From the NCBI RefSeq assembly GCF_036320965.1, contig NC_092230.1, forward strand, positions 48,612,094 to 48,676,093: a stretch of DNA of 64,000 bases, given 5' to 3'. The DNA is from Panulirus ornatus. Lineage: Eukaryota > Arthropoda > Malacostraca > Decapoda > Palinuridae. A model generated the notes under the pieces. It saw only the letters and a list, made by a program, of their open reading frames with translations, was not told where the DNA came from and did no database searches. Below, in pieces: positions 58,401 through 64,000 of the stretch. The translations under genes and the position numbers were made by a program. Numbering within the stretch: the stretch's first letter is position 1; every line of letters starts with the position of its first letter.

Positions 58401-60952
58401 ATGTGTCTCGGATATGTGGGATAGGGGGACAACTGTTGGATGGTGTGAAAGTCTTCTATAGAGTAGCCAATATAAGTGTATGAGAGGACAGAAAGTTGAG
58501 CAAAAGTTTCAGTATACATGTGGGTGTGAGGCAGGGCTGTGTGATGTCATCATGGCTTTTCTATGATGTCTGAAAGTGTAGGCAATTTAAGATAAATGTG
58601 AGTAAAATTAAAGTAATTGTGTGTGAAAGGAAACAGAGAGAGTATAGATTTTGAAAAAGCCATATATAGTGAAAAAAGACATTGTACTAACCTGTGTCAC
58701 AGATATGGGGAGAAAAAGACTGGAAGAAGAGAGAGAATATAAGTACTTGGGAGCTATCATGAGTAATTTTGGTGATATGATGGGAGCTATCATGGGTAAG
58801 TTTAGTGATAAGGAAGGAGATATAAGGGAGAGAACAGCATAGAGTACATGAGTTACTGGGTACCTTAATATAACAATGAGGGATAGAGGTACAAGTATGG
58901 AAGTAAAGAAAGGATTAAGGGGCAGCACAATCCTCCCAATCCTGACCTATGAAACTGAAACATGGAAATGGGATGAGTCACTGGGCTGTAGAAATGAGAT
59001 ACTCAAGAGTAGCATGTGGTATGACTAGACAGAATGAAGAAAGTAATGGGGAAGGGGGTTATGAGAGATTTGATATGACAGGAAATGAAGAGAATGAATT
59101 GTGAAAAGGTAGAGAAGGTGAAACCTAATACTTTTTCAGGTAGTTTGGGCATATGAAAAGAATGTAAGATGGGGAGTTTACAGGGAAAGTGTATGATAGT
59201 ATGATTAAAGGGCTTGGTGAGAGAGGAAGACCACCAGTGATGTAGGGAAAGAGTGTGGAAGAGTACTAAAGGAAGAGAAACAAGGGAAGGATATGTAGAG
59301 TGGTGTGTGTAAGGGAGGCATGTAAGGACAGGGGAATGTGGAAACTCTTCTGCCTTGGTCATCCCTTGATGGGAGTTCATGGAGAGAACAGCCATCAGAG
59401 ATATAAATTAATAGATAGGGTTTTTAAGAGACATCTGAGCTAGTGGTTTATTGGGAAGACATTTTCTATTAAAGTTTTTTCCTGAGATCCAACTCAACAT
59501 GTTTATAAGCGCCACCTGACTATTTGGACATTCATCTGATTAATATCTGACAATTTTCTGGCTCATCACCTTAGCAAATCTCACAGATGTTACTCATGCA
59601 ATATTAACTACATCATATCAACTTTCTTAAAGGACTATAATGATAGCACAAAAATTCCACATACTTGCAAAGCAGTTCATTACCAGCATTTGAGACTTGA
59701 GTAAACTAAATATGGCCCTGAGACCTGTGTAAACTGAACAAAGCCCAAATTAAGGCAGACCTTCCAAAATTCAGGATGCTACTTGCATCTTTTGTAAATA
59801 ACAATCTAATCCTTATCAGTTTCTTGGAAATCCACTGAGCAGATCTACTTACTGAAGTCTAACTTTTTTGGGTGAAAACTGACTTTGTACTTCAAACTTC
59901 CACTTAGACAACACTCTCTAATGGGGAAAATCTAGGTGCCACCAATATCATAAATATCATGAGAGAGTATTGCCAACAGGCTTGTTTTATCTTTTTTTCT
60001 ACCTTTCGTACTGATGCATACATATGCAGATGGAATGAGTATCAGAGATACAGACAGAATAGCTACATTTTCACAAACTGCATATAACCTACCTCAGTCA
60101 TTCCTACAGGGAAACTGAGTATATGTCCTGTGAAGGCATTCAGCACCCATTCATTCTCCTCCCATACCTCTAATCAGAATCTAGCCTTAGAATTATGGAA
60201 CAACATCTCAATTTGTAAAATAGAGATGGAAGGTTATTCAAGCACTGTATGTATATGGACAAACTTGTTGAAGCATAAAATACAATGTAGTGTAAAAATT
60301 TGCAGTTATGATAAGTCTTGGCACTGTGAACTATGGTACTGCCTGCAGAATTAGCTTTCCATTTTTGATTCTCTAAGAAGCTTATATGAAAAAGAATCAC
60401 TGAGAAACAAATACAAATTTTATAAAGTTCATACCACTAGCAAGAGCTGCCCTGATATACAGCCTCTGATCAACACTGGTTGAGGTGGGGAAGTCATCAG
60501 ATCCAATGGGTATTCTGTGATCCCGGTCTTGGAACATGTCCATCTTGTAAGTGGCACCAGCTACTGACTCGCTGGTAGTCTGGCATAAGTTATGAAAAAA
60601 TTGCCAATTATAAAAATTTGAAGACAATGCAATGATATACTTCTGGAATATTCTTCCCTCACAACAAAAAAATCTTCAACAAAGGAGCTTGGAAAGATCA
60701 CAGAAGTATATGTAACATGAAACCTAAGATAATTCATTCTTACAAGAAATACAGTCTTAAACACGAAAAAGGGAATTTGTGTTTTACCTTTTTATACGTA
60801 GACTGAGTAGCTGGCACAGCCACATGTGGTTGTACCTGACACTGAACAGGTATTGGTGGTATTCTTGCTGCATAGTACTCATCTTGGGAACCATAACCTG
60901 ACCCATCAAAATCCTCATCATCACTGATACCAGGTCCCAGCTCGACATTTAC
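28441..60952 (-). CDS. TGFBR3: Betaglycan (TGF-beta receptor III)-like gene, 3' seven exons, 5' end missing
   Basis: Joined exons 60952-60788, 60579-60435, 52696-52503, 51944-51849, 36419-36299, 28919-28695 and 28553-28441 give 1059 nt, i.e. 352 residues plus stop. Every junction keeps frame (phases 0,0,1,0,0,1,1) with GT/AG borders. Betaglycan is a membrane proteoglycan co-receptor that presents TGF-beta-superfamily ligands. Seen here: an acidic Ser-Gly site (S18), seven cysteines (38, 122, 145, 183, 188, 201, 208) spaced as I recall for the vertebrate betaglycan ZP-C module, a Ser-rich stalk, one TM helix (about 288-311) and a 41-residue tail. The TM ([10 protein letters not shown]) and tail (SAHS-GS-STP-...-TA) match betaglycan better than other ZP proteins such as endoglin. 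Upstream exons (orphan domain, ZP-N, signal peptide) are not in the window. Homology is judged from memory; the exon phasing is seen directly. Confidence 0.85.
28695..28919 (-). CDS. TGFBR3: Betaglycan-like exon F: Ser-rich stalk and transmembrane helix
   Basis: A 225-nt exon, phase 1-1 (tttttgcag acceptor, ACAG|gtatgt donor). It encodes a Ser/Gly-rich extracellular stalk, then [20 protein letters not shown] and [10 protein letters not shown] followed by HMKT. One hydrophobic helix is seen (about residues 288-311). The pattern G-I-A-x-A-x-F-V-I-G-x-x-L-T-x-x-L-W-x-I is very close to the betaglycan TM as I remember it, and is the strongest single piece of evidence for identity. Confidence 0.85.
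28975..29790 (+). pseudogene. Ancient RTE-type LINE remnant in betaglycan intron
   Basis: A strongly diverged copy on the plus strand (antisense to the host gene). Matches include the linker, [13 protein letters not shown], [23 protein letters not shown] and a decayed [10 protein letters not shown] ([18 protein letters not shown]). It ends near 29790 without a 3' tail and lies only about 55 bp from exon F. Confidence 0.6.
30120..30910 (+). repeat. Diverged direct repeats, roughly 200-280 bp
   Basis: Recurring blocks tgtataatcaa...gaagagattgcttcc, then ..tgtaacagc-tggggattcagctaac.. and ..ttactgcaaaatg.., then caagaccaagaaacc. Related copies start near 30240, 30450, 30650 and 30790, and one lies at 35040-35470 in the same orientation. 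Confidence 0.45.
31349..31430. repeat. (TG)n microsatellite
   Basis: About 80 nt of uninterrupted TG inside the left arm of the inverted repeat. The mirror position in the right arm (near 34455) has only a short acacacaca, so the tract expanded in one arm. Confidence 0.95.
31722..32878 (+). pseudogene. Old RTE LINE remnant inside the inverted repeat
   Basis: 5'-truncated copy reading, with many stops, from the GREESDW/GL-QGCVM region through [17 protein letters not shown], [18 protein letters not shown], [13 protein letters not shown] and [12 protein letters not shown] to a long 3' UTR and older tail (tctgttcctggtgctatctccctaatgctgggaacagtgat). Present in only one arm, so inserted after the inverted repeat formed. 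Confidence 0.75.
35040..35470 (+). repeat. Further copy of the 200-280 bp direct repeat
   Basis: agattgtataattaac...ggagtgcttccag...gtgatctgctgctgtaagagcttggatatgcagctaatgtag aligns with the 30440-30560 block in the same orientation, on the other side of the inverted repeat. Confidence 0.4.
36299..36419 (-). CDS. TGFBR3: Betaglycan-like exon E: last ZP-C cysteines and stalk start
   Basis: A 121-nt exon, entering in phase 0 (ttaccacag|TGC) and leaving in phase 1 (AGAT|gtgagc). It encodes 40 residues beginning [14 protein letters not shown]. This holds the last two ZP-C cysteines (201 and 208), followed by a Ser-rich stretch [13 protein letters not shown]. The upstream intron is 15.4 kb and contains the CR1 and RTE insertions. 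Confidence 0.8.
36860..37050. repeat. Two-unit tandem repeat, about 97 bp
   Basis: ggtaactacttctttcattacat...tacttatgcat...ttaaatttcatt occurs at 36868-36955 and again at 36957-37050. Confidence 0.7.
37640..37805 (+). mobile_element. Degraded RTE long 3' UTR fragment
   Basis: gaagcagcaaggggaaaccacagaatagtttgtggggcttgac...tacatgacagctaaagagtggatgtgagcaat...ctcctggcactaccttgttatgg parallels 3610-3760 of the better copy. Confidence 0.55.
38252..38360. repeat. Two-unit tandem repeat, about 59 bp
   Basis: aatggagtgtgtttcc..ctgcattctcagtcaccatcacattcaa is followed at once by aatggaatgtgtcttcctctgcactctcaatcaccatcacattcaa. Confidence 0.8.
38640..39490. repeat. Decayed repeat array with palindromic TGACCT...AGGTCA units
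   Basis: Units share ttttgacctgacccttacaggtcaggtcaaa-like sequence followed by cttcactacac. Half-sites TGACCT or AGGTCA and one-mismatch forms occur near 38651, 38767, 39098, 39256, 39274, 39364, 39379 and 39397. Intronic, between exons E and D of the betaglycan-like gene. Confidence 0.6.
39990..40910 (+). pseudogene. Decayed non-LTR reverse transcriptase
   Basis: Fragments [17 protein letters not shown] (palm), [20 protein letters not shown] (active-site-like F-T-N-D in place of F-A-D-D) and [14 protein letters not shown] then [15 protein letters not shown] follow one another with frame breaks. It resembles a non-LTR RT distinct from the RTE family here; the clade is not assignable. Confidence 0.5.
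41000..42391 (-). pseudogene. CR1/Jockey-type LINE remnants, 3' end and second RT copy
   Basis: Minus-strand readings include [19 protein letters not shown] at 42310-42360, continuing into a terminal ...[17 protein letters not shown] segment (about 42110-42180) typical of the LINE end. A second, partly overlapping RT fragment occupies 41040-41990 ([15 protein letters not shown] region). Many stops. Confidence 0.6.
42392..42790 (+). pseudogene. Chimera: RTE 5' coding fragment fused in frame to ubiquitin fragment
   Basis: 42553-42612 encodes RTE residues 13-33 ([19 protein letters not shown]). From GTG at 42610 it switches to ubiquitin residues 5-29 ([20 protein letters not shown] then NVKEN; 22 of 25 identical to canonical ubiquitin as I know it). 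It then loses homology and stops at 42727. A 3'-UTR-like stretch with AATAAA follows (42772). The two sources share GTGAA at the join. Not a functional ubiquitin: no start, no hydrophobic patch residues, no GG end. Confidence 0.8.
42797..46300 (+). mobile_element. RTE LINE, full length, one nonsense codon
   Basis: Shared leader (42797-42890), (TG)n (42895-42975), structured 5' UTR (42976-43099), coding region 43100-46096, short 3' UTR with stem-loop tail (46097-46285) and poly-A (46287-46303). Lies antisense to the betaglycan-like gene in its 15.4-kb intron. Confidence 0.85.
43100..46096 (+). pseudogene. RTE polyprotein, single in-frame stop at codon 304
   Basis: Colinear over 998 codons with the intact copy at 8620-11616 and no frameshift. 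The only break is TGA at 44009-44011, where the intact copy has TGG (Trp304). Endonuclease S-D-H is intact (43859-43867 region) and the RT FADD box is present ([13 protein letters not shown]). The stop separates the endonuclease from the linker and RT, so a truncated 303-residue endonuclease could still be made if transcribed. Confidence 0.85.
46304..49900 (-). pseudogene. CR1/Jockey-type LINE, decayed
   Basis: On the minus strand, [19 protein letters not shown] (46862-46932) is the diagnostic non-LTR RT motif of CR1/Jockey/I-type LINEs. [19 protein letters not shown] at 46320-46380 is the usual segment between RT and C-terminus. Upstream, [20 protein letters not shown] (about 48650-48720) looks like endonuclease, and 48900-49172 is an open 90-codon ORF1-like piece with E/K-rich sequence. 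Stops and frameshifts throughout; contiguous with 42195-42391 once the insertion at 42392-46300 is discounted. Confidence 0.7.
49901..51848. other. Intron sequence, no gene recognised
   Basis: AT-rich intron of the betaglycan-like gene, with a TA/CA-rich patch at 50140-50260. Short open frames (50828-51019, 51086-51292) show no family I know and no flanking splice phases that fit the receptor gene. Confidence 0.4.
51849..51944 (-). CDS. TGFBR3: Betaglycan-like exon D: ZP-C double-cysteine strand
   Basis: A 96-nt, phase 0-0 exon of 32 residues, too short to stand out as an ORF. Acceptor aattcaacag, donor CGG|gttagt. Its core [11 protein letters not shown] matches the LLFLQC-x4-C strand of betaglycan. 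It ends PAVKR, directly before the CKDPGRYC of the next exon, as LPK precedes CVPPDEAC in vertebrates. A dibasic KR lies at the exon border. The 558-bp intron to exon C has no recognised repeat. Confidence 0.8.
52503..52696 (-). CDS. TGFBR3: Betaglycan-like exon C: ZP-C with two cysteines
   Basis: A 194-nt exon, entering in phase 1 (the split codon GTG gives Val) and leaving in phase 0 (TTCCAG|gtagtt). It reads [20 protein letters not shown], then a possible N-glycosylation sequon NSS, then [14 protein letters not shown] and SSFSFQ. These match the FAIQTC, ICPKDESV and FSFVF landmarks of betaglycan ZP-C in order. A 7.7-kb intron full of RTE copies separates it from exon B. Confidence 0.85.
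52800..53408 (+). pseudogene. Second RTE family, 5' part (split element)
   Basis: Diverged coding sequence: [15 protein letters not shown] (endonuclease end), [24 protein letters not shown] linker, ending ...FKENK at 53408. The reading resumes at 57708 as [12 protein letters not shown], the family equivalent of [14 protein letters not shown]. So this and 57708-59430 are one element cut by the insertion 53415-57707. Confidence 0.65.
53415..57707 (+). mobile_element. RTE LINE copy containing a nested truncated copy of the same family
   Basis: Flanked by AAATTG at 53409-53414 and 57708-57713. The outer copy is 53415-54922 plus 55807-57707. 53639 is its ATG. Breaks include a 1-nt deletion near 53915, a TGA at 54559-54561 (Arg AGA in the intact copy), a 1-nt gain near 54690, TAG at 56473-56475 (Trp), a 1-nt gain near 56865 and indels near 57385 and 57438. 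The S-D-H endonuclease motif and FADD box are still visible. It ends in the short 3' UTR and poly-A (57697-57710). Confidence 0.85.
54923..55800 (+). mobile_element. Nested 5'-truncated RTE LINE copy
   Basis: Begins at the tacagtagggttgagggtca point of the ORF (about residue 785), runs through the C-terminus (stop about 55600), short 3' UTR and tail (55730-55785) to an AAAATAAAAATA end. Flanked by AAGACA at 54917-54922 and 55801-55806. Inside it, about 30 bp (ggatctggcagcggatggaaccatg) are duplicated in tandem at 55015-55074, shifting the frame. Confidence 0.85.
57708..59430 (+). pseudogene. Second RTE family, RT and C-terminal part
   Basis: Readings include [52 protein letters not shown], [13 protein letters not shown], [14 protein letters not shown], and near the end [24 protein letters not shown] sequence. 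The order matches RTE/BovB-type proteins, but the sequence differs throughout from the abundant family. Frame-broken, no FADD recovered (deleted near 58565). Confidence 0.65.
59431..60434. other. Intron sequence, no gene recognised
   Basis: AT-rich intron B-C of the betaglycan-like gene between the RTE nest and exon B. Nothing else supported. Confidence 0.4.
60435..60579 (-). CDS. TGFBR3: Betaglycan-like exon B: ZP-C strands
   Basis: A 145-nt exon, entering in phase 0 and leaving in phase 1 (AGTG|gtatga). It follows exon A after a 208-bp intron. The acceptor chosen is atgccag before ACTACC; a second AG 8 nt further in would break phase. It encodes 48 residues including YKMDMFQD and [13 protein letters not shown], which align with the vertebrate segment in which alternating strands lead to the hydrophobic VYVEV-type stretch. 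No cysteine is present, as expected for this part. Confidence 0.8.
60788..60952 (-). CDS. TGFBR3: Betaglycan-like exon A: GAG-attachment region and first ZP-C cysteine
   Basis: A 165-nt, phase 0-0 exon of 55 residues. The acceptor is tttcag and the donor is AAG|gtaaaac. It opens with an acidic run around [11 protein letters not shown], where Ser18-Gly19 sits in an S-G-x-G context after acidic residues. That is the classical xylosyltransferase signal for glycosaminoglycan chains, and vertebrate betaglycan carries such sites just before ZP-C. It then reads PIPVQCQVQ, aligning with the first ZP-C strand and cysteine. The next upstream exon was not found; sequence beyond 61030 is LINE. Confidence 0.8.
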
Positions 60953-61029
60953 CTGAAAATGTGACCAAAAATCTTGCACAATATGATACAAATTATGATA
61001 TAAAAAATTCTACAAAAATTAATTTATTT

Positions 61030-61683
61030 CATTTATCATACTTTGTCGCTGTCTCCCGCATTAGTGAGGTAGCGCAAGGAAACAGATGAAAGAATGGCCC
61101 AACCCACCCACATACAAATGTATATACATACACATCCACACACCCACATATACATACCTATACATTTCAATGTATACATATATATACATACAAAGAATAT
61201 ATGGTGTGGGAGGCAAGTTGTTAGAAGCAGTGAAAAGTTTTTATCGAGGATGTAAGGCATGTGTGCATGTAGGAAGAGAGGAAAGTGATTGGTTCTCAGT
61301 GAATGTAGGTTTGCGGCAGGGGTGTGTGATGTCTCCATGGTTGTTTAATTTGTTTATGGATGGGGTTGTTAGGGAGGTGAAAGCAAGAGTTTTGGAAAGA
61401 GGGGCAAGTATGCAGTATGTTGGGGATGAGAGAGCTTGGGAAGTGAGTCAGTTGCTGTTCGCTGATGATACAGCGCTGGTGGCTGATTCATGTGAGAAAC
61501 TGAAGAAGCTGGTGACTGAGTTTGGTAAAGTGTGTGAAAGAAGAAAGTTAAGAGTAAATGTGAATAAGACCAAGGTTATTAGGTACAGTAGGGTTGAGGG
61601 TCAAGTCAATTGGGAGGTAAGTTTGAGTGGAGAAAAACTGGAGGAAGTAAAGTGTTTTAGATATCTGGGAGTGGATCTGGCAG
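61030..61683. mobile_element. RTE fragment: inverted 3' tail joined to plus-strand RT
   Basis: 61035-61192 is the reverse complement of the 3' tail and TG/TA UTR. At 61193 it joins a plus-strand RT segment ([20 protein letters not shown] through FADD at 61465 to YLGVDLA at 61683). At 61684 it switches to the minus strand (gcacgtcgaccccggtatacc). The 3'-end-plus-inverted-upstream-segment layout fits twin priming. Confidence 0.75.
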
Positions 61684-64000
61684 CACGTCGACCCCGGTAT
61701 ACCACATCGTTCCAATTCACTCTATTCCTTGCACGCCTTTCACCCTCCTGTATGTTCAGGCCCCGATCTCTCAAAATCTTTTTCACTCCATCCTTCCACC
61801 TCCAATTTGGTCTCTCACTTCTCCTTGTTCCCTCCACCTACAACACATATATCCTCTTTGTTAATCTTTCCTCATTCATTCTCTCCATGTAACCAAACCA
61901 TTTCAATACACCCTCTTCTGCTCTCTCAACCACACTCTTTTTATTACCACACATCTCTCTTACCCTTACCCTTTCACTGCTTACTCAATCAAACCACCTC
62001 ACACCATACACTGTCCTCAAACATTTCATTTCCAATACATCTACCCTCCTTCGCACAACCCTATCTATAGCCCACACCTCGCAACCATATGACATTGTTG
62101 GAACCACTATTCCTTCAAACATACCCATTTTTGCTCTACAAGGTAACATTCTCACCTTCCACACATTCTTCAAAGCTCCCAGAACCTTTGCCCCCTCCCC
62201 CACCCTGTGACTCACTTCCACTTCCATGGTTCCATTCACTGCTAAATCCACTCCAAGATATCTAAAACACTTCATTTCCTCCAGTCATTCTCCATTCAAA
62301 TCTACCTCCCTCAACCCTACTGAACCTAATAACTTTGCTCTTATTCACATTTACCCTCAGCTTTCTTCCTTCACACACTTTACCAAACTCAGTTACCAAC
62401 TTCTGCAGTTTCTCACCCAAACCAGCCATCAGCGCTGTATCATCAGCTAACAACAATTGACTCACTTCCCAAACTCTCTCATTCACAACAGACTTCATAC
62501 TTACCTCCCTCTCTCCAAAACTCTTGCATTCACCTCCCTAACAACCCCATCCATAAACAAATCAAACAACCATGGAGACATCACGCATCCCTGCCGCAAA
62601 CCGACATTCACTGGGAACCAATCACTTTCCTCTCTTCCTACTCTTACACATGCCTTACATCCTTGATAAAACTTTTTACTGCTTCTTGCAACTTACCTCC
62701 CACACTATATACTCTTAATACCCTCCACAAAACATCTCTATCAACTCTATCGTATGCCTTCTCCAGATCTATGAAGGGTACATACAAATCCATATACTCA
62801 TAATACCTTCCACAAAGCATCTCTATCAACTCTGTCATATGCCTTCAGATTCATAAATGCTTCATACAAATCCATCTGTTTTTCTAAATATTTCTTACAT
62901 ACATTCTTCAAAGCAAACACCTGGTCCACACATCCTCTAACACTTCTGAAACCACACTGCTCTTCCCCAATCTGATGCTCTGTACATGCCTTTACCCTCT
63001 CAATCAATACCCTTCCATATAATTTCCCAGGAATACTCAACAACCTTACACCTCTGAATCTGAACGCTCACCTTTATTCCCTTTACCTTTACACAATGGC
63101 ACCATTCATGCATTCTGCCAATCCTCAGGCACTTCACCATGAGCCATACATACAGTGAATATCCTTACCAACCAGTCAACAACACAGTCACCCCCTTTTT
63201 TAATAAATTCCACTGCAATACCATCCAAGCCCACCACTTGCTGGCTCTCATCTTCCGCAAAGCTTTCACTACCTCTTCTCTGTTTACCTAACCACTTTCC
63301 CTAACCCTCTCACTTTGCACACCACCTCGATCAAAACACCCTATGTCTGCCACTCTATCATCAAACACATTCAACAAACCCTCAAAATAATAACTCTAGC
63401 TCCTTCTCACTTCACCACTACTTGTTATTACCTCCCCATTAACCCCCTTCACCAGTGTTCCCATTTGTTCTCTTGTCTTTCGCACTTTATTTACCTTCTT
63501 CCAAAACATCTTTTTATTCTCCCTAAAATTTAATGATACTCTCTCACCCCAACTCTCATTTGCTCTCTTTTTCATCTCTTGCATCTTCTCTTGACCTCCT
63601 GCCTCCTTCTTTTATACATCTCCCAGTCATTCACACTACTTTCCTCCAAAAATTGTCCAAATGCCTCTCTCTTCTCTTTCACTAACAATCTTAACTCTTC
63701 ATCCCACCACTCACTACTCTTTCTAATCTGCCCACCTTCCACATGCTACAAGCATCTTTTGCGCAAGCCAGCACTGCTTCCCTATATACATCTGATTCCT
63801 CCTCCACTCTCCTTACATCATTTGTCTCATCTTTTTCCATTCTGCACTTAATTTCTCCTGGTACTCCCTCACTCAAGTCTCCTTTCCAAGCTCACTTACT
63901 CTCACCACTCTCTTCACTCCAACATTCTCTCTTCTTTTCTGAAAACCTCCACAAACCTTCACCTTCGCTTCCACAAGATAATGATAAGACATCCCCCCCA
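61684..64000 (-). mobile_element. RTE LINE copy, decayed, running off the window
   Basis: Minus-strand copy from the start of the 3' UTR / C-terminus (61684) through RT (LLLADDTALMAGL at 62262-62498, FADD changed to LADD), the GFRSVRGC region (62798-63043), linker and the end of the endonuclease near 63900-64000. A repeat of the YDRVDRD segment (62700-62760 and 62805-62860) shows a local tandem duplication. Confidence 0.8.

Overview
The window is animal genomic DNA: AT-rich, intron-containing and full of retroelements. The dominant LINE family and its 3' tail (a GGCCATTC...CTACCTCGC...GGGAGACAGCGACAAAG motif after TG/TA-rich microsatellite) is one I associate from memory with decapod crustacean genomes. 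I see no operons, no bacterial genes and no tRNA or rRNA gene.

Only one host gene can be supported. On the minus strand, seven exons spread over 28441-60952 read, with matching splice phases, into the C-terminal 352 residues of a betaglycan / TGF-beta receptor type III-like protein. In order these residues give an acidic Ser-Gly glycosaminoglycan-attachment region, the ZP-C module with seven cysteines, a Ser-rich stalk, one transmembrane helix and a short Ser/Thr-rich tail. The 5' exons lie beyond 61000 and outside the window or are hidden in repeats. The long introns (7.4, 15.4 and 7.7 kb) are packed with transposable elements; the short ones (141, 208 and 558 bp) are clean.

Region by region: 1-12125 is a pile-up of RTE-like LINE copies in both orientations, including one with an uninterrupted 998-codon ORF (8620-11616, minus). 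12310-12690 holds a Penelope-like GIY-YIG remnant. 15523-21475 is a decayed LTR retrotransposon whose domain order is gag - protease - integrase - RT - RNase H, i.e. a Ty3/gypsy-type polymerase in copia-type order (Gmr1-like), with a SCAN-like gag. 21850-22290 and 25514-26610 are minisatellites. 28441-36419 holds the last exons of the host gene and, between them, a large diverged inverted repeat centred near 33664. 38640-39490 is a repeat array rich in AGGTCA half-sites. 41000-49900 is a decayed CR1/Jockey-type LINE region on the minus strand, split by an insertion that carries a chimeric RTE/ubiquitin fragment and a near-intact RTE copy (43100-46096, one nonsense codon). 51849-52696 holds two more host exons. 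52800-59430 is a nest of three levels: an old RTE family split by a younger RTE copy, itself split by a 5'-truncated copy of its own family. 60435-60952 holds two host exons, and 61030-64000 is again RTE sequence with inverted segments.

The genes do not work together as a pathway. The picture is one receptor gene whose introns and 3' flank have been repeatedly invaded. The two RTE copies closest to intact inside the gene lie antisense to it.
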